Source of the DNA: Bacteroidales bacterium
GTDB lineage: Bacteria; Bacteroidota; Bacteroidia; Bacteroidales; JAADJA01
NCBI GenBank assembly: GCA_021740645.1
Contig: JAIOZL010000001.1
Coordinates: forward strand, 62,001 to 126,000
Reading direction: 5' to 3'
DNA: 64,000 bases
The notes under the pieces are model-generated. The model was not told the DNA's origin, did not search any database, and saw only the letters and a program-made list of their open reading frames with translations. Position 1 is the first letter of the stretch. Each line of letters starts with the position of its first letter. Shown here piece after piece: positions 27,157 to 37,812 of the stretch. The position numbers and the translations under genes were made by a program.

Positions 27157-30100
27157 TTAATCATCGATTTTAACAAGTTTGCCTATTTGTATAAATCCGG
27201 AGTTGGCATCAGTAAGGGAAATAAAGTAAAATCCCTGCTTCAGCTTACTAATATCCATTTCTAATCCGCCTGCCACAAGGGTAGTTGGAATATCGCTTAT
27301 CCGTTTTCCACTTACATCATGTACCTGGAGATTGCCCTCAATGCCAGCATTGTGAATTAATTCAATAAAAGCAATATTGGTAGCAGGATTTGGATAAATA
27401 TTCAGATAGCTTTCATTTTCACCAATGTGCTTTATTTGTTCACTTTTCACAACCTCAGGCAGATCGATTTTTTCTTCGAAATAATCACGATAGGTGGAGG
27501 TATTGTTTAAAAGCATAACTGCCGCATTTGAATTATTACCAGCCTTATTGCGAATCATTTCCAGTTGCATAATATTTTCAAAGCTCAAATTATCCCATCC
27601 ATTTTCTACCACATCAAGGTTGAGCGACAGGATAAGTTGGTAATCGGCTTCATCATTATTAGCAGGTGTAAAGAGCATCAGGTTAAACCTGGCCTGATCG
27701 AAGTCTGCATGAGCAAAATAAAAGTTATACTTCAGCACTGCAACTTCGTTGGCCGTCAGATTTGTTACACTTATAATTTCATTCAGTAAACCCTCATCTG
27801 CACCTTCAAAGGTGGAGAGAATAAGGTTTGCCATTTGAAACTGTTGATCCGAAGACTTCAACATTTCCTGGTAGTTTTCAGCAAGTCCGAAATTATTAAA
27901 GTAATTTTTCAACGGATCGAGTAATTCTGCATAATGATCGCAGGTATAGCTGATGTTAAGATTTCCCTGCGATGGCATATTGAAAATCTGATGCGCACAG
28001 GAAGCAGTTGAGTGGTAGGGATTATTACTTGTGATCTGAACCTGTGGCCATGAAATATTAAACATGCCAAAGTTATCGGCCACAGTAATGCTGGATGTAC
28101 TGTTGATGTCTACCGCAGAATTATCATTGCTGTACAGGGTATTTAATCCGGGATCGGCATTGGTTCCGATATCCCCGCTATGACCCTGAACGTGGATACC
28201 CACATGATTATAATTGTACAAGAAATTGTTCCGTATCAGTGGCAATGGCATATTTGAAGTAAAAGCCCTGAAATCCATACAAGTATAACAATCCGTAATG
28301 CAATTGTTGCTAACAATACTTGGTGTACTAAGGTTAATAGTAAACAAACCACGGGTATTATTGAAGTTTCTCATTTTGATGTTATTACAGGTAATGAAAT
28401 TCTGAACATTTGCATTGGCACTGAAAAAATAAATACCGGTAAAATTACAATCGTTAATCTCATTATAACTGATCTGGAAATTGCGGGCCAACACGCCAAT
28501 AATACCATAATTGAATCCATCGATGGTATTTTTAACCATACTGATATTCGCTGAATTACGGGCATAAATAGCTGCAAAACTATTGTATTGATTGGTGTTG
28601 TTGGCTAACTTATTATTGTTGATTTCAATCACGGGGTTTACCGAATTATCAATATAAACTGAGGCCAATGAAAATATTGCAGGTTCATTCACTTCCATGG
28701 TATTATTCTCAAGATTGGTTGGGAACAAGGCTGAACTCAGCAAGACGGAATAAGACATATCGGTGAAAATGTTTTCAGAGAACAAGCCCCCGCCATTATG
28801 CTGGTAAATACCATAAGTCCGTGGAAAATCAGAGCCCCAGGTGTTGAGGAATTCGTTGTGGGAAACCTGCTCAACAAACCTGGAGGTAGTTGAATAGATA
28901 CCGTATGTGCTCGAGTTATTTACAAATGTGTAAACACTATCGCAGGCAAAATCGGGGAAAAACTGTTCCGTAACAAATCGGTTTCCACTTATCGGATGAT
29001 CAAATGCATTATTCCCTTCTACCCTTACCCCATAATTACAATTGGAGAAGAGGTTATTGGAAATTACCGCATCTGAACCATTTTGAAAATACAGGGCTAC
29101 TTCAGCATTTTTGAAAGTACACTCATTGATGATGTTGTCAAATTCGCCAATACCGGTAAATCGCAAACCTTTCCATGTTTTGTCAATATTACATGGCCTG
29201 TATACCGAATTATTGGATCGCAAATAACTGCTATCCTGGAAGACAATCCCGGCACATTCACCAAACACAACATCTACATTGGTAATATCCAAAACAGCTC
29301 CTGATGAAACCGTAACAATTACATTGTCGTCGATATAATATTTACCATCCCACACTACATCGGTGGTATAATTTACCGGGGCTAATATCTTAACATACAA
29401 TGAATCAGCATAAGCGAAGCAACAAAGTCCATTGTCCCCAATCATAAATGGGCTCATTCCTCCCGGATATGTCACCACTCCATTCACAATTGCATTAGGA
29501 ATAAATATACCGTTACTCGCTTGCAAATTATAGGTTGCTTCTGCATCAACGCAAAGGGTAAAGGTCTCTTCGCAGCTTTTCATAGAAACAGAAATGAAAT
29601 CAAATTCATTATTGGCATTCACCAGGTAGAAGCTTAGCGTAGAATCGCAACCACAAGGTGTTACTGTGGAGACGGCCACTGTAACTGTAGTATCAACGCC
29701 AAGGCAAAATACCCCGGCTGTATCCAGGCATCCAAAGGTGTTTTGAACCACTACTGAAATTTGATAGTTCCCAGCAATACCAGGATTGTATGCCAGGTTT
29801 TCCCCTGTCCCAATAGGCGAGCCGTAATTTCCGTTAGCATACCATGTAATAGTAGGATAAGCTGTTGGGTAGGTGTTGTTAGGTGGAAATGCCTCCAGTG
29901 GCAAAGGAATATATAAATGAAAAGTATCCGAAAGGCAAATATCATCGCAGCCCAAAGGGAACAAACTTAAGTCCGGCTTGGCATGAATAAATCCAGCTGC
30001 TTGTGTCGTGGAACAGCCGTTGGCTTTATCTGTAATGGTTAAGCTGTAATAGCCCGGTTTAAAGACATTGATCACCGGTGTTGTAGCCCCATTATTCCAT

Positions 30101-33100
30101 TGATAGGAATAATTAACAGGATCATTTGGCGTAGGAGTTAAAGTATAGGTTCCTCCCTCACATGCATTCAGGTAAGGAACAGAAAGAGGTGGGTTTTCAT
30201 AAAAGGTAACGCAAATTGTATCTGAGTTAATACAACCTGTATTGTTATCTGTAACATCAACCACAAACTGATAGGTAACGGGTAATACAGCTGGAAGCGT
30301 CAGGCTGGCAAAAGTGTAATAATCGGTTGATGGAGTAAAGGTTGCACCACCAGGTATACTGCTCCAACTGTAGGAATAGTCGACATTATAAATCGTATTC
30401 AGGAAAACCTGGACTGTACTGGACGTGTTAGCACAAATGGATCTTTCCCCGTCTATTTTGGCCACAGGCAAAGAATGCATATAGATATAAAGGCTATCGG
30501 ATAAATTATAACATCCGAAATTATTGGCCACTTCAGCCCAATATTCACCATGTTGTTTAACATAATATGTGCTGAAATTCGCTCCACTTATGGCAGAGCC
30601 ATCTTTATACCATTGGTATGAAGACATGCCCGGACAGGAGGCTGTCAATGCTAATGAATCACCCGGGCAGAAAATCGTATCAGCGGCCATGAGTGTACAG
30701 CTTGGTAAAGGATTAATCGTAATGGTCTTGGTTGTATCAACGATACAAATATTCCCCAGGGTTGCTGTTAATTTCACACTGTATGTTCCCGGAGAGTTAT
30801 AGATATGACTGGTGGGTGTCGTAAACGAAGTAGAGGCATCACCAAAGTCCCAGGCATACTGAAAGCCACTAATGGTAGGAATGGCAGCAAAGGTCACTTT
30901 TTGGCCAACACAGGCTGGGTTGGGGTTCATTGAAAAATCAATGTCGCAGGCAATGGGGTTGGGTGGTGAACCTGTTCCCCCGCAATCGCCAATAAGGATA
31001 AGGATGCTGCTGGATACTGAGCAAAGCCCGTTAGAAACGGTAACAGTAAAAATGTAAGCACCAGCTCCTGTAAATGATCCATTAGGAATTAAGTAAGTAT
31101 TGCTGGTACCTCCGGTAAATACGCCGTTCAGGAACCATTGATAACTGGCATAACCAGTTGGAACACTAAGCGAAAGGTTGTTGGGTACAGCAGGTGAGCA
31201 ATATTGAACAGGTCCGCTTGGTGTGATTGTTGGTTTTACCGGCGGATTTAAAATTGTTACCGGAATGGTATCCATACCTGAACAGGTAATAACTTTAATA
31301 ATTGCAGTATTGGGAGTTCCGTGCCAGAGAATTGTAACCCCATTTGAACCTTGTCCTGTTTGAATAGATCCCTGACTTGCAGGAATAATTGACCATTCGA
31401 AATTTCCGGACAAATTTGAGCCCCCTGCCGAGTAGGATTCGATCCCATCTACACAAACTGAACCTAAACCTGTGATGTTGGGAGGGAGGTATGAGTTCAC
31501 AGTATGGGTTTTTGCTAGAGATTGGCAGAATACCCCCGGAGAAATCTCAATTTCCTGATAGACACTTAGCTGCCATGGCCCTGGTCCAGCCCATTTTACA
31601 ACTATGGAATCTTTGTCTGCTCCCATTTCGGAAAGAATGGTTCCTGTGCCTGAAGTAACATTCCAAACAAATGGAGAACCACTGACATTAGAAGAAATGG
31701 AATATGTGAAATTTTTACCCGGACAAATACTGTCGGGGCCTATGATATTATTTAAAATGGGCTTTGCAATAACTTCAACTTGTTTAAAAGCACTGGCATT
31801 GCAGAAATTGGCTGGATTTACTGGAACTGCTGTAAGGGTATAGGTCCCTGTTGGCCAGGTAACATTGGCTGTGTTTGTTCCATTGCCAGTAATTCCAGGT
31901 CCGGCAGGAGTGACAAACCAGTTAGCCGGCCCATTTGCAAAATAAGAGATAGTTGATCCTTCACAAACCGTTTCATCCCCAAAAAATTCAAATTCAGGAA
32001 GGATATCCACCTGTAAACTATCAATCCCACTGCATCCTGCAAGGGGGTTGTCGTAATCGCATTTTACCCAGTAGGTACCGGGGTAATTAAATGTAATGCT
32101 GACATTAGCCGCATTTTTATCCACATTATTAAAGGAATGTAATCCTCCTGAAACAGACCAATTATAATAAGTACCCGGCAAAGATGGAAGGGAATAACTA
32201 CCGGAAGCACCGGCACATAATATTACCGGCCCACTAATAGGAAGATTGGGATATAATACCGGGACTTGTAAAGTAGTAGTTCCCGGGCAGGGTGCAGAAC
32301 CACATCCCGGTAATTCAAGGCTTACAATAGTTGGCCCTGAATAGGTGCTGTTCCATTTTACTTCTATACATTTGCTACCCAAGCCCGAAATGATTGTGCC
32401 GCCAGCTACTGTCCAATTGTATGTGGTGCATACCGAAGGTGTACAGAAATAGGAAGTGTCGCCCGGACAAACCGTTCCATAACAACAATCTGTTTCAATT
32501 TCAGGACCCTGGCCTGGGAGTACAACAACTACTTTGCTTATGGTATCGATGCATCCGCATGGGACGAGCACTTCCGAAGGAGGTTCCTGGGTAATGACCC
32601 ATTGACCCGCACCCATGTCCTGGGCGGTTAGAGTTACTATATAGGTACCTGGGCTGGCATATGAATGAGCTGGTGGATTTGCCAGGTTGGATGTATTCCC
32701 GTCACCAAAATCCCAGAAGAAGACGCTACCACCAAGTGAAGTATTGGTAAAATACACTGGTGTATTTTGGCAAACAGTATCAGGTGAAAGGGTAAAATCA
32801 GCCTGGGGTCCTTCGATCAGACAAATGGGTTGCATGATACTATCGATGCAATTCCCTCCAATATTGAGGTTACTGATGATAACTTTAATATATCCTGAAC
32901 TACCAGTTCCCCAAACAATAGTATTGGGATTGCCGGTAAATGTTGTGGGTGTGCCTCCTGTAACTGACCATGTGTAGGTAAAGGAAGGGTCGTTAGGAAA
33001 CACAGTATAGGTATGTGCACTTTCATTGCAGGCTACAAGTCCTGCATCACTTTGTCCTCCGACCGGATCAGCGCGGCAAGCGCCTTCTGGTGGACAAACT

Positions 33101-33216
33101 TCGATAGCATCATTTAGCCTGAATTCAGGGCAACAAACTTGTGAAATTGCAAAATTTGTGGAAATAGTTTGAAAAACTATCCAAAGCACACTAATAATGG
33201 TAATAGTCCTTTTCAT
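27157..33216 (-). CDS. Giant secreted PKD/Ig-like and beta-helix protein with T9SS tail
   Basis: 2019 aa. Signal peptide ending near NFAISQ, then many PKD/Ig-like domains. Two are clear PKD units (VFFWDFGDGNTSN...GTYIVTLTA and YAWDFGDASTSF...GTYSVKLTA), and several are Cys-rich 'SICPGKNFTYSIS'-type domains. The region from about residue 1340 to 1760 reads as a right-handed parallel beta-helix of the NosD/pectate-lyase type (ALYFQNGSDAVISNNLFSNC, GVRVEGNNAFDHPISGNRF, NISMVKNTIDGFNYGI). A T9SS type A domain closes the protein (NIYPNPATNIAFIEL, VHDVSGKRISD, LKQGFYFISL, LVKIDD). No catalytic residues were identified. It is 54 bases upstream of the GEVED gene. Confidence 0.88.
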   Translation of the reverse strand: MKRTITIISVLWIVFQTISTNFAISQVCCPEFRLNDAIEVCPPEGACRADPVGGQSDAGLVACNESAHTYTVFPNDPSFTYTWSVTGGTPTTFTGNPNTIVWGTGSSGYIKVIISNLNIGGNCIDSIMQPICLIEGPQADFTLSPDTVCQNTPVYFTNTSLGGSVFFWDFGDGNTSNLANPPAHSYASPGTYIVTLTAQDMGAGQWVITQEPPSEVLVPCGCIDTISKVVVVLPGQGPEIETDCCYGTVCPGDTSYFCTPSVCTTYNWTVAGGTIISGLGSKCIEVKWNSTYSGPTIVSLELPGCGSAPCPGTTTLQVPVLYPNLPISGPVILCAGASGSYSLPSLPGTYYNWSVSGGLHSFNNVDKNAANVSITFNYPGTYWVKCDYDNPLAGCSGIDSLQVDILPEFEFFGDETVCEGSTISYFANGPANWFVTPAGPGITGNGTNTANVTWPTGTYTLTAVPVNPANFCNASAFKQVEVIAKPILNNIIGPDSICPGKNFTYSISSNVSGSPFVWNVTSGTGTILSEMGADKDSIVVKWAGPGPWQLSVYQEIEISPGVFCQSLAKTHTVNSYLPPNITGLGSVCVDGIESYSAGGSNLSGNFEWSIIPASQGSIQTGQGSNGVTILWHGTPNTAIIKVITCSGMDTIPVTILNPPVKPTITPSGPVQYCSPAVPNNLSLSVPTGYASYQWFLNGVFTGGTSNTYLIPNGSFTGAGAYIFTVTVSNGLCSVSSSILILIGDCGGTGSPPNPIACDIDFSMNPNPACVGQKVTFAAIPTISGFQYAWDFGDASTSFTTPTSHIYNSPGTYSVKLTATLGNICIVDTTKTITINPLPSCTLMAADTIFCPGDSLALTASCPGMSSYQWYKDGSAISGANFSTYYVKQHGEYWAEVANNFGCYNLSDSLYIYMHSLPVAKIDGERSICANTSSTVQVFLNTIYNVDYSYSWSSIPGGATFTPSTDYYTFASLTLPAVLPVTYQFVVDVTDNNTGCINSDTICVTFYENPPLSVPYLNACEGGTYTLTPTPNDPVNYSYQWNNGATTPVINVFKPGYYSLTITDKANGCSTTQAAGFIHAKPDLSLFPLGCDDICLSDTFHLYIPLPLEAFPPNNTYPTAYPTITWYANGNYGSPIGTGENLAYNPGIAGNYQISVVVQNTFGCLDTAGVFCLGVDTTVTVAVSTVTPCGCDSTLSFYLVNANNEFDFISVSMKSCEETFTLCVDAEATYNLQASNGIFIPNAIVNGVVTYPGGMSPFMIGDNGLCCFAYADSLYVKILAPVNYTTDVVWDGKYYIDDNVIVTVSSGAVLDITNVDVVFGECAGIVFQDSSYLRSNNSVYRPCNIDKTWKGLRFTGIGEFDNIINECTFKNAEVALYFQNGSDAVISNNLFSNCNYGVRVEGNNAFDHPISGNRFVTEQFFPDFACDSVYTFVNNSSTYGIYSTTSRFVEQVSHNEFLNTWGSDFPRTYGIYQHNGGGLFSENIFTDMSYSVLLSSALFPTNLENNTMEVNEPAIFSLASVYIDNSVNPVIEINNNKLANNTNQYNSFAAIYARNSANISMVKNTIDGFNYGIIGVLARNFQISYNEINDCNFTGIYFFSANANVQNFITCNNIKMRNFNNTRGLFTINLSTPSIVSNNCITDCYTCMDFRAFTSNMPLPLIRNNFLYNYNHVGIHVQGHSGDIGTNADPGLNTLYSNDNSAVDINSTSSITVADNFGMFNISWPQVQITSNNPYHSTASCAHQIFNMPSQGNLNISYTCDHYAELLDPLKNYFNNFGLAENYQEMLKSSDQQFQMANLILSTFEGADEGLLNEIISVTNLTANEVAVLKYNFYFAHADFDQARFNLMLFTPANNDEADYQLILSLNLDVVENGWDNLSFENIMQLEMIRNKAGNNSNAAVMLLNNTSTYRDYFEEKIDLPEVVKSEQIKHIGENESYLNIYPNPATNIAFIELIHNAGIEGNLQVHDVSGKRISDIPTTLVAGGLEMDISKLKQGFYFISLTDANSGFIQIGKLVKIDD

Positions 33217-33998
33217 GATGGTAAAGTTTTTTGTATAATTTGTTGTTGATTTAATTCAATATCATTTAACCCAGCCTGTAAATACTGATACAGGTAATTA
33301 TCCCAAATAAAACCTTAAAGGTGTAAATGGAATTGGTAATAAGTAATCCTGATTTTTGTGTTTTCCTGTTTCCTGTTTTGGTAAATATTATTGTAAAAGG
33401 GAACTTAATAAATGTTTATACCTTTTAAAATTCCTTATTAAGAGCGGGTGCTCTTTCGCTACACGAGATAAAATTTTCTTCAGCATAACAGCAATAAATT
33501 AAGGATGTATTACAAATAATATAATCCACAAATTTAGTATAAATGAAGGCCTATATTGCACCAATTCAAAACATTAACATATATTTAACAGAGGTGTTCC
33601 GGGGGAACTTGTTTAGCTCTGAGAATAAGTAGGTAATTAAAAGATTTGGATTTTCAAATTACCAAAACAAGTTTTTTAGCCTGAACTATACACGTATTCA
33701 TACCTGCTAAGAGAAGAAGGTTGTTCAAATTTATATATTCAATGCCGCTATATTTATTTTAGAATGCCCAAATTTTAATGTACCAAATAAAATTTTTATA
33801 CTAACTTTATATAATGTACAATATTCAAAAACAAATAATTAATAGGTCAGCATTTGGAATATTTACTCAGATTTACAATTACTGATAGGGTAGAGTTATC
33901 CACTGGAAAAGAATAGTAAGTATAATATTGTAGTATCCGTATTACTGAAATTATTTTTTAAGTCTTTAACACAATGTAAGAAATTAACTTAAAAGGCC
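33217..33998. other. Long AT-rich intergenic region
   Basis: 782 bases between the divergent 27157-33216 and 33999-36209 genes. I see no gene. The only frames are tiny, such as a 29-codon ATG frame at 33543-33632 matching nothing known. A small perfect hairpin, AGAGC-GGGT-GCTCT, lies at 33441-33454. The stretch must hold both promoters, but no clear TTG/TAnnTTTG pair was pinned down. Confidence 0.5.
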
Positions 33999-36209
33999 AT
34001 GGAAAATAGCAAAAAGTTTGGAACTTTCCTGGGAGTTTACACCCCAAGCGTTTTAACCATTCTTGGCTTAATAATGTACCTCAGGTTTGGCTGGGTGGTA
34101 GGCAACCTTGGGCTGCTGCTAACCATATTTGTGGTCATTCTTGCAAGTTCTATTACTTTTATAACAGGTCTTAGCGCTTCGGCTATTGCAACAAACATGA
34201 ACGTTGGAGTAGGTGGCGAATATTATATAATTTCCCGCAGTTTGGGCCTCGAACTGGGTGGTTCTATCGGAATACCATTATATTTTTGCAGAACTTTATC
34301 CATCACTTTTTACAGCTATGGACTTGCTGAAGCTTTACTTTTATTTTGGCCTGATAGCTGGGGAATTATGCCCACTCATACACTCCAATTTATTACAATT
34401 GCCATCATTCTACTGATCACGACTTTGTCTGGTAAATCAGCTTCACTGGTGTTAAAAGTACAAATCCCAATAATGATTTTGGTTGGACTTTCTCTATTAG
34501 CTTTATTTTTTGGTTCATTAAGTGGGGGACCCATTAAAGCTCCTGAATTAATTCCTTCTTATCGCACTGCTCCTGAAGGCTTCTGGTATGTTTTTGCTGT
34601 TTTTTTTCCTGCGGTAACAGGATTTACAGCCGGGATAGGTATGAGTGGCGACCTGAAAAATCCAAGAAAATCGATTCCACGGGGTACCATTTGGGCTGTG
34701 CTTACAGGAGTTCTGATTTATATCGCCGTACCTGTTTTATTGTCCGTTACCAGTAAAATATCACCTGAAGAGTTGGCTGGTTCGGGAGTGGATTCCTGGA
34801 TTAAAGTGGCCATTTTTGGTTCCATCCTGGTTTATCCAGCTATTTGGGGAGCCATTTTATCTTCAGCTTTTGGCAGTGTTCTAGGTGGCCCCCGGGTACT
34901 CCAGGCCCTGGCACAAGACGGCCTAGCTCCTAAATTTTTTGCTCGTTTATCAAAATCCGGTCAGCCAACTACTGCCACATGGATGAGCGGGGCCATTGCC
35001 ATGATTGCCGTTTTTATAGGGGGTTTGAATACCATTGCTCAATTTGTTTCTATTCTCTTTCTCACCCTCTACGTGATGGTGAACATGAGTGCAGTTATTG
35101 AAAGATTGGTAAAAGATCCTTCTTTCAGGCCAACCATCAAAGTTCCATGGTATATCTCTCTTGCCGGAGCTATAGGTGCTATTTCAGTAATGTTCCTAAT
35201 TAGCCCAACAGCCTGTGTTTTAGCCGTAATTTTAGAGATAGGTTTGTATGTCTATCTTGCCAGGCGAACCTTGGAAATGAACTGGGGGGACGCACGTGCT
35301 GGTTTCTGGCGAAATCTTATTCGATATGCATTGATTCAAATTCGTATTTATGGTTCAAAACCCCGCAACTGGAGACCACGAATCTTGCTGTTTATTAAAG
35401 ATGCAGAGGCTCAAATGGAATTGATTAAACTTGCTTCCTGGTTCAGTCAAATCTTTGGAATAAGTACTGTGGTTAAACTTATCATTGGGCATCTTACAGA
35501 GTCGAAAATTGATATTGAAAATCACAGGTTATTAATTAAAGATAAAATTATGAGAGCTAAATTGACGGCTTTCAGTGAAGTTATAGTTGTTCCTGAATTT
35601 GAAGTAGGAGCTATTACAGTAGCTCAATCCAATGGACTAATAGGAATAAAAGCTAATACAATTATGTTCGGGTGGAGTGAGAGCCATGAAACAAAACTAT
35701 CACAACAAAGAATTATCAGGGCCGTTTCACAAGCCAATAAAAGTACAATTCTTGCCAGGATAAAATGGCCTAGGACTTTAGAAAAAAATAAAAGTATTGA
35801 TTTGTGGTGGGGCGGACAGCAAAGAAATGGTGACCTAATGCTACTCTTGGCCCATTTGCTTGTTATGAACAAAGAGTGGGAACGTGCTTCAATTACGATT
35901 CGCTCAATTGTTGATAGCAAGGAAGTCCAGGGGAAAATGATGGACTCTATACAACCTCTAATCCCTAAAGCCAGGATCAATGCTAATTTAGAAGTATTGG
36001 TGAAAAAGCCGGGGGAGACCGTTACTAAAGTGATTCAGCAATATAGCAAAAACAGCACTATAGTTTTGTTGGGCTTAAAAATTACCCAGTCGGGTGGAGA
36101 AGAAGAATATGTGGACTTCCTTGAAGAATTGATCTCTCCATTAAATACCGTTGTATTAGTGAATAATCCGGGGCTCGATGAATCCACGCCAATTCTGTTG
36201 GAAGTATAA
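33999..36209 (+). CDS. SLC12-like cation-chloride cotransporter / APC-superfamily permease
   Basis: 736 aa. The first ~440 residues are a 12-helix APC-fold transporter. Strings such as GVYTPSVLTILGLIMYLRFG, VGNLGL, GGEYYIISRSLGLELGGSIG and AGIGMSGDLKNPRKSIPRGT match the Na-K-Cl cotransporter (SLC12) family rather than ordinary amino-acid permeases. The ~280-residue soluble C-terminus (from about 450) resembles the cytosolic SLC12 C-terminal domain, ending in a universal-stress-like half (NSTIVLLGLK, NTVVLVNNPGLDE). Likely role: ion-coupled chloride or cation transport for volume or osmotic balance. It stands alone between large intergenic regions. Confidence 0.88.
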   Translation: MENSKKFGTFLGVYTPSVLTILGLIMYLRFGWVVGNLGLLLTIFVVILASSITFITGLSASAIATNMNVGVGGEYYIISRSLGLELGGSIGIPLYFCRTLSITFYSYGLAEALLLFWPDSWGIMPTHTLQFITIAIILLITTLSGKSASLVLKVQIPIMILVGLSLLALFFGSLSGGPIKAPELIPSYRTAPEGFWYVFAVFFPAVTGFTAGIGMSGDLKNPRKSIPRGTIWAVLTGVLIYIAVPVLLSVTSKISPEELAGSGVDSWIKVAIFGSILVYPAIWGAILSSAFGSVLGGPRVLQALAQDGLAPKFFARLSKSGQPTTATWMSGAIAMIAVFIGGLNTIAQFVSILFLTLYVMVNMSAVIERLVKDPSFRPTIKVPWYISLAGAIGAISVMFLISPTACVLAVILEIGLYVYLARRTLEMNWGDARAGFWRNLIRYALIQIRIYGSKPRNWRPRILLFIKDAEAQMELIKLASWFSQIFGISTVVKLIIGHLTESKIDIENHRLLIKDKIMRAKLTAFSEVIVVPEFEVGAITVAQSNGLIGIKANTIMFGWSESHETKLSQQRIIRAVSQANKSTILARIKWPRTLEKNKSIDLWWGGQQRNGDLMLLLAHLLVMNKEWERASITIRSIVDSKEVQGKMMDSIQPLIPKARINANLEVLVKKPGETVTKVIQQYSKNSTIVLLGLKITQSGGEEEYVDFLEELISPLNTVVLVNNPGLDESTPILLEV

Positions 36210-36345
36210 TCATTCATACCTATATTAAAAATTATTTTAATAAAAATGACCAGGCTTAAAGGAATTAATTATTGATCAAAAGCTTATGCACCAGATCAGA
36301 TGAGTACGTTTTTAATTTTAAGAATAAAGCCGGGACTTTGTTTCG

Positions 36346-36365
36346 ATTGTGATATTCCTCACAAT
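36346..36365. promoter_or_regulatory. Perfect CRP-type box upstream of cydA
   Basis: ATTGTGA-N6-TCACAAT is a perfect 20-bp dyad matching the CRP half-site TGTGA with the standard 6-base spacer. Its centre is about 36 bases before the candidate -7 box and about 69 bases before the cydA ATG, the position of a class II activator. A CRP/FNR-superfamily regulator is implied; none is encoded in this window. Confidence 0.65.
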
Positions 36366-36390
36366 GAATAAAAGATCATTTATTTTGTCT

Positions 36391-36398
36391 TAAATTTG
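36391..36398 (+). promoter_or_regulatory. Candidate -7 box of cydAB
   Basis: TAAATTTG is an exact match to TAnnTTTG, 26 bases before the cydA ATG. No TTG lies at the -33 distance. This fits an activator-dependent promoter served by the CRP-type box just upstream. Confidence 0.5.
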
Positions 36399-36423
36399 AA
36401 GCAACGATAAATCGGATTTTATT

Positions 36424-37806
36424 ATGGATGTTGAAATACTATCACGTGTACAGTTTGCCTTTACTATCTCATTTCATTACATTTATCCACCTTTAAGTAT
36501 TGGCCTGGGGTTGATCATGGTAATTATGGAGGGGGCCTATCTCCGGACCGGTGAAAAAATGTATGAAAACATGGCCAGGTTCTGGACAAAGATTTTTGCC
36601 CTTATTTTTGGTATAGGAGTAGCCACTGGAATTGTCATGGAGTTCGAGTTTGGAACCAATTGGGCTACATATTCTAAATATGTTGGGGATGTATTTGGAA
36701 GTGCCCTGGCAGCGGAAGGTATTTTTGCCTTTGCCCTCGAAAGTGGATTTCTTGGGGTATTATTGTTTGGCTGGAACCGGGTTAAGCCGCCGGTTCATTT
36801 TATAGCCACTTTAGGGGTATGGTTGGGTAGCCTTTTTTCTGCCATTTGGATAGTTGTGGCCAATAGCTGGCAACAAACTCCCGCAGGGTATCATATTGTT
36901 GGTGATGGTATGAATGCCCGGGCTGAGATCACCGATTTTTGGGCTATGGTTTTTAATCCTTCGAGTGTAGAGCGTTTATTGCATGTATGGGTGGGAGCAT
37001 TCATTGCAGGAGCTTTCCTTGTAATGAGTGTACATGCTTACTATATCTTGAAAAACAGGCATGTTGAGATTTCCAAAAAAGCGTTTAAAATAGCCCTGGT
37101 TGTGGCAGCAGTATTTTCTTTCAGTCAATTGATCACAGGACATGAATCAGCAGATGGAGTCGCTGAAAATCAACCCCCCAAATTAGCTGCATTTGAAGGA
37201 CATTATGATTCGAACGCCCCGGCTGATCTTTATCTTTTTGGTTGGGTGGATGAGCAAAACCAAAAAGTGTATGGCCCAAAAATCCCTGGTGGATTGAGCT
37301 ACCTGGTTCACTTTGATTTTAAGGAACCTATCCGTGGTTTAAATGATTTTTCTGAAGATGAAGTTCCTAATGCAGTGAATGCTGTTTTTCAGTTTTACCA
37401 TTTAATGGTCGCCTTTGGATTGTTTTTTATCGCGCTCACCTTCTATGGTTTGTTTATGTGGTGGAGAGGGAAATTATTTAACCTCAAATGGCTCCTTTGG
37501 GTTTTTGTGGGTTCAGTTATTCTTCCGCAATTAGCGAATCAATTAGGATGGTTTGCTGCAGAAATGGGACGCCAACCCTGGGTTGTATATGGCCTGTTAC
37601 GAACATCCGATGCATTATCCGTTGTAGTAACAGCTAACCAGGTTTTATTCTCTTTGATCATGTTTACCCTGATCTATATTCTTTTGTTCATGCTTTTCCT
37701 CTACCTTCTTGATAAAAAAATTAAAGCCGGACCTTATGATTTACAGGTAGATGAATCAAGGCCTTTACAGGAAGGAATGGTTGGAATTGTTGAAATTGAA
37801 AAATAA
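36424..37806 (+). CDS. cydA: Cytochrome bd quinol oxidase subunit I
   Basis: 460-aa membrane subunit that oxidises quinol and reduces O2 to water at low oxygen. The start ([20 protein letters not shown]) carries the conserved His18, expected to ligate heme b595. The His of MSVHAYY and the Met of [10 protein letters not shown] are the expected heme b558 ligands, and [13 protein letters not shown] is a CydA signature. At 460 residues it is shorter than the ~520-residue E. coli protein, so it belongs to the short-Q-loop group. cydB begins 6 bases after its stop. A CRP-type box and an exact -7 element lie upstream. Confidence 0.97.
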   Translation: MDVEILSRVQFAFTISFHYIYPPLSIGLGLIMVIMEGAYLRTGEKMYENMARFWTKIFALIFGIGVATGIVMEFEFGTNWATYSKYVGDVFGSALAAEGIFAFALESGFLGVLLFGWNRVKPPVHFIATLGVWLGSLFSAIWIVVANSWQQTPAGYHIVGDGMNARAEITDFWAMVFNPSSVERLLHVWVGAFIAGAFLVMSVHAYYILKNRHVEISKKAFKIALVVAAVFSFSQLITGHESADGVAENQPPKLAAFEGHYDSNAPADLYLFGWVDEQNQKVYGPKIPGGLSYLVHFDFKEPIRGLNDFSEDEVPNAVNAVFQFYHLMVAFGLFFIALTFYGLFMWWRGKLFNLKWLLWVFVGSVILPQLANQLGWFAAEMGRQPWVVYGLLRTSDALSVVVTANQVLFSLIMFTLIYILLFMLFLYLLDKKIKAGPYDLQVDESRPLQEGMVGIVEIEK

Positions 37807-37812
37807 AATAAT

